This document shows positions 23,782-34,000 of a DNA stretch of 64,000 nucleotides, piece after piece. A program made the translations under genes and the position numbers. This stretch comes from Spirogloea muscicola (Eukaryota; Streptophyta; Zygnematophyceae; Spirogloeales; Spirogloeaceae). Location of the stretch: contig WELB01000030.1 of assembly GCA_009602725.1 (NCBI GenBank), positions 200,304 through 264,303 on the forward strand, given 5' to 3'. Within the stretch, counting starts at the first letter, position 1; each line of letters opens with the position of its first letter. The notes below the pieces were generated by a model that saw only the letters and a program-made list of their open reading frames with translations, did not search any database and was not told the origin of the DNA.

Positions 23782-24578
23782 AGAGAAGCCCCCCCATTGA
23801 TACACTTTTGGATGATGTCTTGCCTTCATGAGGCCAAGTAAAATATTGCCAGTTGATTGCTGTGTTCCGAGGCCCTTGCTTGGTGAGGTGACTAGCGCCT
23901 GCAAGAGTCTGTCCAGCCTCCTTTCACATGGCATTGACACTTCTGAACGAGAATCATGCACCAAGAAGCTTGGTTCACCTCTTTTCTGATAGATGCTCGA
24001 TGAGGTGCAACATGGAGTGAGCCTGTTCCATCAACATTGGCAAAACCACCAAATTGACCAAATCATGGTGAGGAACTACGTTCAATAGTTCTTGAGGACT
24101 ACACTTCACCATGATGCTCGGCAAAGCCACAAACATGACAAAGTCGTTGCTCTTTGCAGTTGAATTGAGTTGTTAATGAGGGCCATCCTCACAGTGTTAA
24201 CTGCGCTGTGGGATCAACAAGCAAGCCAACATGCTTCCACTCAATTGCCTCAGTGCACTGAAGTAATTTTTGACAAAGCGCATGTTCAAGGTCAGCGGTC
24301 ACTCGAACCCCACGTCTCTCGTTGAAGAAGCACAATGCACCTCCGGTCCACTTGGTGTCTCCCTTCTTTTCAGGCTAGCCGACATGCTATATCTGAGATA
24401 CACTTTATATATGCCCTGAAACAGTAGTAAACATTTTATAGATGTAAGAGCAGCCTGAACCTCCACAGGAGTAGGATAAAGTGTACATCCGTTCATCTGT
24501 TATTGACTGTGCAAGGCTATGGGCCTATGTTTAGCAGACCGAGGGGTATTGCACACTGATTGAGCAGCAGGCCTCGAC
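23782..24578. other. intergenic region between hyccin-like gene and selenoprotein T
   Basis: AT-richer than its surroundings. A pair of near-repeats (CACCAAATTGACCAAATCATGG at about 24047 and CACAAACATGACAAAGTCG at about 24128) is the only structure noted. It holds the 3' end of both convergent genes. Confidence 0.4.
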
Positions 24579-24648
24579 TTTGCAGAACTCAAGCTTTGCC
24601 AGTCGGCCTAGAAGGCCAGCTTTCTGACAACGCTGTCATGTGTGCAAA
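24579..24648 (-). promoter_or_regulatory. SECIS element (type II) in the selenoprotein T 3' UTR
   Basis: It starts 110 bases after the stop codon on the minus strand. Helix I: TTTGCA (24648-24643) with TGCAAA (24584-24579). Core: ATGA (24639-24636) facing TGAG (24591-24588), giving the non-Watson-Crick GA/AG quartet. Helix II: AGCGTTGTCAG (24634-24624) with CTGGCAAAGCT (24602-24592), 10 of 11 positions paired with one G-A mismatch and one G-T. Unpaired AAA (24623-24621) follows helix II, then a small extra stem GGCC-TTCTA-GGCC, the mark of form 2 SECIS. SECIS elements recruit SBP2 and the Sec-specific elongation factor to recode UGA. Found by eye, not by program. Confidence 0.85.
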
Positions 24649-24757
24649 TTTCCAAGCCTTTGTGCCTCAGCAGGCGCTTCAACTGCCCCCTCGTGCCTCA
24701 GAACCAGGGCAATGTCCGAGACCAGGAGCTTAGGCACCCTGCTATTGCCGGCAGCAG

Positions 24758-25842
24758 CTACTCCACAAGGCTCTGGTGCAAGGCGTTGCCCACTCGCATT
24801 GTAAGCTCCAGCTCGCTGGGAACCTTGCCCTCCTGCAGCTTAGAGGACACCTGGCCAGCCACACAGGAGCACAGAACAGACCCAACTTAGAGATGCTCCT
24901 CCACGAAGCTTCTGCGTCCTTGGAATCTGCATCATCACTCTGGAACTGGACAAGGTAAAGCTTGTCCAAGTGTCCATGAGAATGCTCAATATGGGAGGTC
25001 AACAGACGAAGCTGCTCTTACAACAGGCAGTTGGGCAAAGTCAGCAAGTGAGCATGACTTTAGAAACACCTTACCTGAGTGCCATCAAGCGAGACCTCGA
25101 ATGCGCCCGTGCTGACCAGCGAGTTGATGACCATGTTCCCACCCAGCCAGAAGCCCGCGGCGTAGCCGAGGCGGTTCCGCATCATGGCCTGGTACCATGC
25201 CGGCGGCTGTGCCAGCCCGAGGGTGCGGAAGGCATAGTCGCCACCCAGCGAGAGCGCGACGCCGGCGAGCTGAGCGACCTGAACGGCGTTGGCTAGCAGG
25301 GCCTTGTGCGGCGGCGGCGGGTAGTTGGCGAGCGTAACCTCGACGTCGGGGAAGGCGGCCAGCAGCGCCCGGCGATACTGCATGGCCACGTTCCTGCCCA
25401 CAGTAGCCGCACAATTGGGCAACCCTTAGATCTAAACCGGAGCTTCGACGAGCCGACGGCGAGTAGTGTGTGAGCTCATTGCGGCGGCGACGGCAGCAGC
25501 GGCGGCGGCGCTCACTTGTAGGATCACGAGGTGCAGTAGGCGATGTGGACTTGGCGAGCCGCCGGCTCAGCAGCAGCCGCCGCCGCCGTCGCCGCCTTCG
25601 CCGCCATGTCCGCATTCGCGGACACTGCACTGGCGCCCGCGCCCGCGTCTCGCTGCGGCGCGGGCAAAAGTTGCGGGGTCAGCCAGCAGCCATGGCGGCG
25701 GAGGCCAGCCAGCCAGCCGTCGCCGCCGCCGTCGCCGGCGCACCTGCTCGAGCGCATCTCCCGCGGTCATGGCGCGCATGACGTCGCCGGCGCCCGCGAG
25801 GGCGACCAGGAGCGCCGCGGCCAGCAGCGCGCCGCGCGCCAT
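24758..25842 (-). CDS. SELENOT: selenoprotein T with in-frame UGA (Sec) codon
   Basis: Minus-strand exons: 25842-25744, 25652-25516, 25393-25075 and 24850-24758 (TAG): 648 nt, 215 residues. The UGA at 25526-25524 (codon 76) lies in YCTSUSYKN, exactly where animal SelT has CVSUGYRR; reading continues VAMQYRRALLAAFPDVEVTL, ANYPPPP, PPAWYQAMMRNRLGY, NMVINSLVSTGAFEVSLDG and KLQEGKVPSELELTMRVGNA. SelT is a thioredoxin-fold redox protein of the ER membrane. The N-terminus is a hydrophobic signal (ALLAAALLVALAGAG) and residues about 110-135 form a membrane-type helix. Land-plant homologues have Cys in place of Sec. The SECIS element follows in the 3' UTR. Standard callers will stop at 25524 or skip the exon. 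Confidence 0.92.
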
Positions 25843-25912
25843 GGCTGCCGCGGGGGGGGCGGCCCACGAAGCTGCGCACGGGGTTCAAGCGCTGGTCAAG
25901 CTGTGGCGCCGA

Positions 25913-26340
25913 TGAAGAAAGTGGCTCTCCCAATGGGGGCAAAGGGCCGTGAGAAGCCAGCCCGAAAAGGATTGACGAGATTCGAAGAAGCCAAACTACG
26001 AAGGAGCCAGAAGCGCTATCTCAGTACTGGTGTAGGATGAATCCGTCAACAAGGGAAAGGCTGGGAAAGGCCAGCGCAAAGGGAATCAGGCTAACTGGGG
26101 AAGGCGGAACGCTGCCACTGAAGCCAGTGGCCTCGCTAAACGATGCAGATGGAAGCTCAGGATCCACGAGTGAGCAACAGCAAGTCAGAATATCTCGAAG
26201 CTAGGAAGAGCGAACGCCGCTGGCACGCCAGCAGTAAGCCCATACCTTCTCAATCCAGCCGTGTCGCCCAGCTCGGCAGCGAGGTTCGACGTCTTGTCGC
26301 CGTCCACCATCGTCTGGCCATCCCATGCATCTGCCACGCT
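25913..26340 (-). mobile_element. 5'-truncated LINE end with 3' hairpin
   Basis: On the minus strand the frame CQRRSLFLASRYSDLLLLTR-GS stops at 26157, the same ending as other LINE copies. Downstream, at 25913-25990, lies the full 3' unit (AGAAAGTGGCTCTCCCAATG, GGGCCGTGAGAAGCCAGCCC, then A-rich and TTGACGAG). A further partial hairpin (GGCTGGGAAAGGCCAGC) is at about 26055. The fragment lies about 70 bases upstream of the selenoprotein T start, so it borders that promoter. Confidence 0.65.
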
Positions 26341-26394
26341 CGCCCATGACGGCAGGGTCATCCTGCCAGGAGAAAGAAAGCGGCTGCTGAAATG

Positions 26395-29300
26395 AAAGAA
26401 TCGGCTGTGAAATGCCAGCCAGATGCATACAGGTGTTCATGACGGAGCCAAAGGCTAGGCAGACAGGGCGCCCTCAATACCCCCGTGTCAGCAGTAGGAA
26501 GTCAGATGAGCTGAGCGTAGGAAGAGCAACCCCGCTGCGCAAGCCAGAGGCTGCTGCAAGGGCGCGACCAGCGCGGCGTTGCAAAGCAAGCGCTTGGGAG
26601 CGCTGCAGGGACATAGACAGTCGCATACGGTAGCAGGACACCAGACCCAAAGGCACCGAGCCACCGGGAAGGGCAGCACCCTGCTCCCGGCGCCGCTGGT
26701 CAGCTTGAGAGGCCAGCAGCGAAAGTAACGAGGACCACCGACCCCCGTAACACCCATGGATGTCCATGGCCAGGGGGTAAAAGGTATCACCCGCCGGGTG
26801 GTCCTTGTACTTGTGCAGCTTCTTCCGTTCGGCTACCTTCACAGCGTAGCCGGTCTCAGAAGTAATGGGGCCCTTCGTCCGGAAGCTGTCGGTGAGGACA
26901 ACGTCCATGAGGAGCCGCTTGCCACCTCCCAGGGGGACGCCGACCAGATCGACACGCCTCGTCCGAGGGACCCCATTGCGGAGGAGGATGGGCATCACCC
27001 CAGTGCTCTCCAACGCCACTTGATATCCCGCCTCCTTGACGATGCCATACATGGCGTCACGTAGGAGGTTGTGGGAGCCCGTGCGCTCACTGCCTTTGGC
27101 ACACCTGAGCATGTGGTCACCCATGAGCAATGCATCATGCTCAATAAGCCCACATTCACATTGGGTCACCTTTGCCAAGCACAGGGATGGCAAGCCAAGA
27201 CGGCGGCGCATAGCATCGCAAAACAAAGCATTCTCCATCCGCAAGCCCGCATGCAAAGGCAAAGCGCGGAGCCACTCAGACGCTCCCAGAGACGAAACAG
27301 ATAGGAGCCGAGCCTGGCCTCGAGCATCTCCTTGGAGGAGACTCCGGAGATGCTCCAGTGGTTGCTCGTCTGCAGCACGGGTAAACCGCGATTGAGCCTT
27401 GACATCAGAAACGTCAGCCCAGGCAGCAAAACTAACAGGCTCATTTACCAGAGGCGGGTATGCGGCAAAGAGGTCCTGTTGGCATGCTTTGAGAGTCACT
27501 TGGAAAGGCAGACTCCCCTGAACCACGGTACTGATGTGAGGCGCCAACACACGTTGTTGCCCAAGGAGGAATCGTCCAGATATGGACGAAGCCACCTGGG
27601 CCCAGCAGCCAAGGTACGCTGGTCTGCACAAGCGGACCAAGGGGCGACAACCAAGCCCACCGAGACGGATGGGCAGCGTACATTGCACCAGTGCTGCTGG
27701 GGACTGCTCTAGAAGTGGGTGAGCAATCATGTCAGCTAGGCATCGTTGGAGCCTGACATCTATGGATGCATAGACCTCATCCATGGTAACCGAAGGTGGG
27801 ACCGTTCTTAAGAGGTAACACGGCCGCTGTGCCACACTCCTGGTCAAAATGGCCACTGCCAACTGAGAGTCCCCGAGGGTGGGGAGCTCTGGCAGGACCT
27901 GCATATATCCTTGGAGACGAGCAAGGACAGCACCCTCCGAGAAAGACGGGTCCCCTACAGGCACTCCCAAGATCTTCAAACCGCCCTCTGGTGTCTGACA
28001 AGATGTAGGCAACGAGGGAAGGAGGGAAAGAGGGATGCCATTGGGGGACCAGGCAGAGCACTTGGCAGTACTTATCCCAAGCCCGATGAGCTGGAGCTGG
28101 TGCTGAAGCGTGCCAAAAGCTCGCAGCACCTCCTCTGGGGGGCCGAGGAGCGTAGTATCATCCGCGTAACTCGGGAGGAGAACGCCAGGGTGAGCGCTCG
28201 CCGTGTTGCGCAAAGCACGGTGATGCGCCAGAGCAAAGAGAAAACCACCCATGGGATCACCTTGACGTGTCCCCGTCTTTGACTGCAAAACAGCCAAAGA
28301 AGTCCCTGCCCCCCACAACAATGCAGATGGCGAGCCATACATGCAGCGGAAGTGAGGGAGGAGGGTGGGAAAGTACTGCCTTAGCTCCTCGGCGATAACC
28401 TGCCGATCCACGGAGTTGAAGGCGTTCTGTACGTCCACGCTCAGGGCCAGCCAATGGGGGTTTACATCCAGTGCCGCTCGTACCCCGTGCACCAGGGTCT
28501 CAGCGCCAGCACGCATCCCAGCCCCAAACTGGTGGGGATGGAAGTGCGCCTGGGCATCGTCCTGGATCTGCATGATTAGGGTGCGCCCCACAAGGCGCGC
28601 CAGAACCTCCCCCATCGAGATAGGACGCACTCCGCCGTTGTCCTTCTGCAAAGCAATGAGATTGCTTGTGCAGAGGACTGCGCCTACACGATGGGTGAGG
28701 TGCCCACGCGCAACATGTTGCGCGACCCTATGCAACAGATCGAAATCCTCCCGAGTCCTCCTCCCCATATAACTCCCGCAAGTGCTCAAAGAGCATGCCA
28801 GATGGACCCCCGGCGACTGCCTTGCGGCTATTCACAATCGCCCGACGGAAGACAGCCGGGTCCAGGTCCACCGGTTCAGCAGGCATGAAGCTCTCCATCT
28901 ATGTATCTAATCTTCGCGGGGCCGAAGGATGGAGCTGCTCGAGTGCGGCCAAGGTTGCCGCATCATGCGGTGCTGGTGTTGAGGGCTCCAAGGCTTGGGC
29001 AGCCCTGCCAAGGTCGCCGGCTCGCCCATATCGGATGGCACGTCGTTTGCCCGCCTCCTTAATATCGGATTCCGACGTGGTGGGCCGATAGTTGGCTTGC
29101 GCAAGTTGCGCAGCCGCTTGGTGCTTTGCAAGTAGCAGCTGCCACTCTCCACCTTCAAATAGGTGGAGGCGCAGCAGCAGCTCCTTGCGACCTACCTTCC
29201 CCTGCGGCAGGCGACCAAGCAAGAGTCGCAGAAACAACACAAACACAGCCCATGCAGCCTCATCCTCGCTGTCACGAGCCAGACGTGTCAGAAGGGGCCG

Positions 29301-29940
29301 AAGGGCTCGCCGTATGTGGGGCCGGGCCCAATACGGGATGTGTCGTGGAGCTGCGCGTTGGTCGTCCGCAGGATCTCGGAGACGTCCACGCTCTCCGCCC
29401 ACCGCCAGTGTTCTGCCGTAGGCCCTGGTGGTGGTGGTGGCCTCGCCCCTCTTGTAGGGGCTCTGCGAGCCCGAGCGGTGGCGGATGCCTCTGCCTGCTG
29501 CGCCTCTCTGTTAGCAGAACGCACGCAGGCCCGCTCGTGCGAGCTCAGACCCACCTTGTTGGCACATCGCCGCCGGCAGAGCCGGCAGCGGAGCTCAACA
29601 GGCGGGCAAGAGGTTGCCTCCGCAGGGGGCCGGAGGTCCTCTTGGCCCTGCTCCCCTTCCCGAGGTGCAGCTGATACAGCGGCATCGCCAGCCACGGGCC
29701 CGTCAGCATCACCAGCGCCACTGCCACCACTCGCCGAACCCATGGCGACAACCACTTCCAAGCGCCGCCTGGCTCCTCCGCTGCGGCGACCTCCCCTCCA
29801 AGATGCAGGGGGGTTTGCGCAGGAGGAAGCCCGTACACGTTCCCGGCCCCAACCAAGTACTCGAGGGCCACAACTGTCTGTGGAGGCCCTTCTCGCCACA
29901 GAACCTCGACAACCAGATGATTGCACCGCCCATCGCTCGC
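26395..29940 (-). mobile_element. near-complete LINE with zinc finger, RT and RLE-type endonuclease
   Basis: The ORF start is probably ATG 29743. First part (to about 29340): a CCHC zinc finger CRLCRRRCANKVGLSSHERA-C, as in R2/NeSL-type LINEs. Second part (29402-28899) and a short linker (MESFMPAEPVDL, SRKAVAGGPSGMLFEHL, 28883-28750) lie in other frames. Third part 28789-26474 is one open frame of 771 codons. It holds the reverse transcriptase (VRPISMGEVLARL, SVDVQNAFNSVDR, TGTRQGDPMGG, YADDTTLLG catalytic motif), then a CECG...HMLRC knuckle and RRVDLVG...LLMDVVLTDS, matching the PD-(D/E)xK restriction-like endonuclease of early-branching LINEs. The ORF is broken by about two frameshifts, one near 29340-29400 and one near 28745, otherwise intact, so the copy is fairly young. 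The 3' UTR carries GGCTGGCATTTCACAGCC at about 26415. Confidence 0.85.
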
Positions 29941-29970
29941 CGTCCTTGCCTGCCTCCCTCCTCTACTTCC

Positions 29971-30323
29971 AGAACGCCCCCCTCACGTTCTCGGCGCCGG
30001 CTGCGAAGGGCGTCTCTGTGGTGCTGATCGATCCCGGCGTGAGATCTCATGGCCTCAACATGGGCCAGCGCATGGCCAAGCTGCAGTCCACCAAGTTTGT
30101 CGCCAATGGCAATGGCACATTCTCGACAACAGTCACCCTCCCGCCCAACAGCAACATCGCCCCCCCAGGATACTACTTGCTCCTTGTATATGTCACACCT
30201 GGCTGTGTTGGCGCAGCCGTTGTGCCATCTATAGGTAGGTGGGTGCAACTAGGTGGGATCCCAGCCTACCCGCCACCCCCGCCTTCGCCTCCCCCCTCAC
30301 CGCCACCACCAGGCTCTCGTTGA
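29971..30323 (+). pseudogene. glyoxal/galactose-oxidase-like C-terminal domain, cut off by a LINE
   Basis: The frame NAPLTFSAPAAKGVSVVLID, PGVRSHGLNMGQRMAKLQ, NIAPPGYYLLLVYVTPG and IGRWVQLGG matches the DUF1929 C-terminal beta domain of plant and fungal glyoxal oxidases, extracellular copper radical enzymes. The conserved His of the copper site may be the H of RSHGLNM. It ends in a proline-rich tail (YPPPPPSPPPSPPPP) and a TGA. The upstream propeller with the other copper ligands is absent: the antisense LINE begins about 30 bases 5'. A good acceptor (CTCTACTTCCAG at 29972) allows two readings: the LINE sits in an intron of a working gene whose 5' part lies elsewhere, or it destroyed the gene. 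Nothing upstream in the window encodes the rest. Confidence 0.6.
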
Positions 30324-31057
30324 TCAATGGTTGCAGGCGATACCCACCACTCAATCCACTTCCTTACCTGCTGATAGATCAAGTACTGCTCACAGCTGTT
30401 TAAGAGCTCTCGAGCTTGTAAAGCACAGAAGATCACCGCATCTTGTAGTCTGTCAGAGCACCAAAGGCGACAATGTGCTCAAGCTTTGTCAATGTATCAC
30501 AAGTCTATCGCAAGTAGATATGTCATATTTCTGTTGTTAGCAGGCCTTCACCCAAAACCCAAGTCACAGTGCCACATAATCCGCCCCCCTTCCAGCCGAG
30601 GGCCCGTTATTCTTCCTCTACAGGAGTTTAGACCCCTCAGCAAGATGTCCAATTCTTTTATTCTTTGCTTCTTTGATTTCTCAAGGAGAAATTACGTTGC
30701 CATCAATCAGCTGGACAGTCTGTCTCTTAAGCAAAACCATTTCTCTTTCTGACTCATTTTAACGAGCAGACTCACATGTCAATGGCACTTCCCCAAAAAT
30801 TCTAAGATTTTGACTGCGGTAAGTAGTCAACAGTATCCATGTATATGTATGTGATACAAATGTCATGCGTACATCACTTGACATTAAATCAAGGTATACA
30901 TTCCTGGTGCTTGCAGTTACGAGCAGGTATAGGGGTGCAGGCAGCTTTACAACCTGACACTGTGGCAAACTAGTTGCCCACAGTGCCTGTGGGCAACTAG
31001 GCATACACATGTGCAGCACATGTGCAAGCATATCAAGGTTCGTATTGCAATGTATGT
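30324..31057. other. intergenic region, no gene seen
   Basis: Convergent 3' ends of the oxidase fragment (+) and the HIPL gene (-). AT-richer than the neighbours. One direct repeat, GTGCCTGTGGGCAACTAG against GTGGCAAACTAGTTGCCCAC, near 30960-31000 forms a short palindrome. Confidence 0.45.
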
Positions 31058-34000
31058 CTAGACAGTGTGCATAGCACCTCGTGATTGTAGGGTCAGGTAT
31101 ATGGTGGAGGTGGAGATGGAGGTGGAGGTGAAGGTGGAGGTGGAGATGGAGGTGGAGGTGGAGGTGGAGGTGGAGGTGGCGGCGGAGGCGGAGGCGGATG
31201 TGGAGGTGGAGGTGGAGATGGAGGTGGAGGTGGAGGTGGAGGTAGAGGTGAAGGTGGAGGTGGAGAAGGAGGTGAAGAAGAAGTGGCACTCCCAATGGGG
31301 GCAAGGGCTGCGAAAAGCCAGCCCAAAAAGAATTGACAAAGGTGGAGGTGCAGGTGGAGGTGGAGGTGGACGTGGTGGTGGAGGTGGACGTGGTGGTGGA
31401 GGTGGACGTGGTGGTGGAGGTGGACGTGGAGGTGGAGGCGGCCGCTGCGGCAGAGGACTGGGGGAGCTGGGAGGAGGGGGCCTTGACGGCGATGGTGGGG
31501 GAGGAGGCGGGGAGCTGGGAGGCGGCGGTGGCGGCCTCGGCGGTGGGGGCGGCGGGCTTGGGCTTGCCGGAGGCGGTGCCGGCTGCGCAGGGCAGCCAGG
31601 GATGGCGCAGCGGTCGTGGCCGGTGACCTTGTACACGCCGCTTGGGGTCAGCATGTATGGATCGCCGTTGTAGTCCTCACCCCAGCTGTGGATCTCTGGC
31701 ACCGCGAGCGCACCGCCAGGCGTGTAGTTGAACGGGAAAGCAAGCGTGGTGTCAAGGGCAGCGTAGAAGTTTTTCAAACAGCTTGGCCATGGTGGTCCAC
31801 CGCGGCTGCCCAGGCGCGCTCGTGTCGGTCGCAATCCATGCCGCGCCATATTGGTCGTTGTAGAAGTACTTGCCATTGTAGCAAGGGACACGCGGCGAGC
31901 GATATATGGGGCCACCGATGATAGCTACGGAGGTCACATTGACATGCGGGTCCTGGTGCAAGTAAGTCAACTTCGGCCACTGCGGCCAGAAAGGAATGAG
32001 AAGCTTGTGTCAGCGATACTGTCTCTGCAGAAGTCATGAAAGCGCTTCAGGTCCCTCCAGCTTTGGCAAGACAACTGCATGATTGATGGTGGAGACGCAA
32101 GTCATCGGCAGCAATGGCTGGGCCTCAAGGGCTCCCACCATTAGCGTTTCAAAGATGTTGGAGGGGTCGGTGAAGCTGCCTGGCGGGGCATGCTTGTCGT
32201 ACATTTCGACTATTGTGAAATTCAACGTTCCTGTGCAATCAAAGTGGCAGCTGCATATTCAGATGGGCACCTTGCCATACATCCGGTCCATAAGAGCTGG
32301 CACCAGCAGGTAGCCCATCAATGCGCAGCAGCAAATGCTGGTGATGCCTTGGTGGAGCTCCTGCCAGGGGCGAAACTCCACACGCACCTTCAAACATATG
32401 CCAACCGAAGTTTCCTCCAGCTTCCATGACATCAATCTCCTCCATGGTGTCCTGCAGTGCAGGAAGTCTAAGCTGATGAAGGCTCCCAATGCTTGCAGTA
32501 GTGGCAACAGCGACGACAGCAACAAAAAGCGGGATCTGGCTTTTGCAGCTATGCAGTCAGGGCGTGGCTGGCCGCCAGACCTGGCCAACATCAGCACAGA
32601 GGAAGTCACCATTGTCGCGGTCAAAAGTGCAGCTCCAGGGGTTGCGCAAGCCAAGCGCATAGATTCCGGGGCGAATCCCTGAGACGCCAACGAATGGGTT
32701 ATTGGACGGTATGCCGTATGGACTGCTTGCTGTGTAGTCATCCACGCATAGCCGCAAAATCTTCCAGAGGAAGGTCGTGACCCGCTGTGCGAAGTTGAAG
32801 ATGTCGCCAGCTCCACCTCCATCACCGGACATGTAGTACATGTAAGGCTGCAGCACGGTGCGCCGGGAGAGCAGGTGGCCGCCATTGTGGTTGCTGTAGG
32901 GCCTGTACACAAAGGCTGTGGGACTCGCCAGCCGAAGTCAATATCCAATGGGAGGGCAGCTGCTGCGACCATGATGCCTCGCCCCGCCAAGGAGCTCCCC
33001 TAGCGTGCCCTACCTTGCAAATGTTAGGAGCCTCCAGACTTCGGCATTGATGGCGACTGTCGCTGTACGTGGGCTGTGGCCGGCACTGTACTCAGCAACA
33101 ACCGTGTTGGCCTGACACAAGGGCTGCTGCGAGTCACTGACGTCGGGCTGCGGGATAGAGCACTGATTGACCACATTGCACTCGCACGGCCCCTGGCAGT
33201 CCGGGTGCTTGGTGCCATTGCAGATGTACGACACGAAGAAGCGGCCATTGACAAGGTAGTTCGGGTGCAGAGCAAATCCCAGCAGGCCACGCTCGCCGTT
33301 GGCTACAGTCCTCAAGTGAATATCAAGAAATTGCACACGTGAAGAGCGTGAAGAGGTCAGACCTTCGCCAAGGCGTGGCGGCCTCGTCACTGGAGGCGGC
33401 AAGCGCTGGCGCTGGAGCAGCACCAACCAGCAGCACGCTTGGCCTAGGAGTTTGGCTTACAGTGCTCCTGTTGGCAAACTTCTTGCCGCTGCCTTCTGGC
33501 GGGGCCTGCGCAAGCAAAACAAATCCGGTGCGGGTGTGCAGGAAGAGGCGGTTGGAGCCGTCGCGGTTGCGGTAGCATGCCCAGGTAGTACTGGTTATCG
33601 ACACGGTCGAGACAGATATCGGGCAGAGGCGGCGCCGAGCCGGCCGGCGGAGGCGGCACGTACGGTGGTGGTGGCGGTGCTGGGGGCAGAGGGCCGTCGG
33701 GATCGTAAGGCGAGCCGGAGAAGCAGCGGTCCTGGTATGGCGACGCACAGAAGTCGAGCCGGAATGCATCCACTGTCGGGTATTGGTCTAGCAGGCAGAA
33801 TTGTGCCGCGCTTGGCGGCACGTTGAGCTCGTCCTGCTGCGCCTGCAGGTACTGGAGGTAGAATGGCGAGTACGTGATGTTGAGGCCAGCACACGCTGCG
33901 TACGCGCCGTCGCAGTAGCTTCCCAAGCAGAGCAGCGGCAGAGCGCGCGCCGCGCCGACTTCTGAGTCGAACAGGTGCGACGCCCACGGGTCGCATTGCT

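Noticed and set aside
24301-24325. GGGGTTCGAGT on the minus strand as a tRNA T-arm
   Set aside because: No acceptor stem, D-arm or anticodon arm could be paired around it.
25524-25526. TGA as a nonsense mutation making selenoprotein T a pseudogene
   Set aside because: It falls exactly at the Sec position, all other exons and splice phases are intact, and a SECIS fold lies in the 3' UTR.
29163-29960. Plus-strand part of a 386-codon frame before the oxidase domain
   Set aside because: It is antisense to the LINE zinc-finger region; only the part after 29972 has homology.
31065-31673. Plus-strand frame of Val/Glu and Gly repeats
   Set aside because: Antisense reading of the GGTGGA repeat in the HIPL tail.
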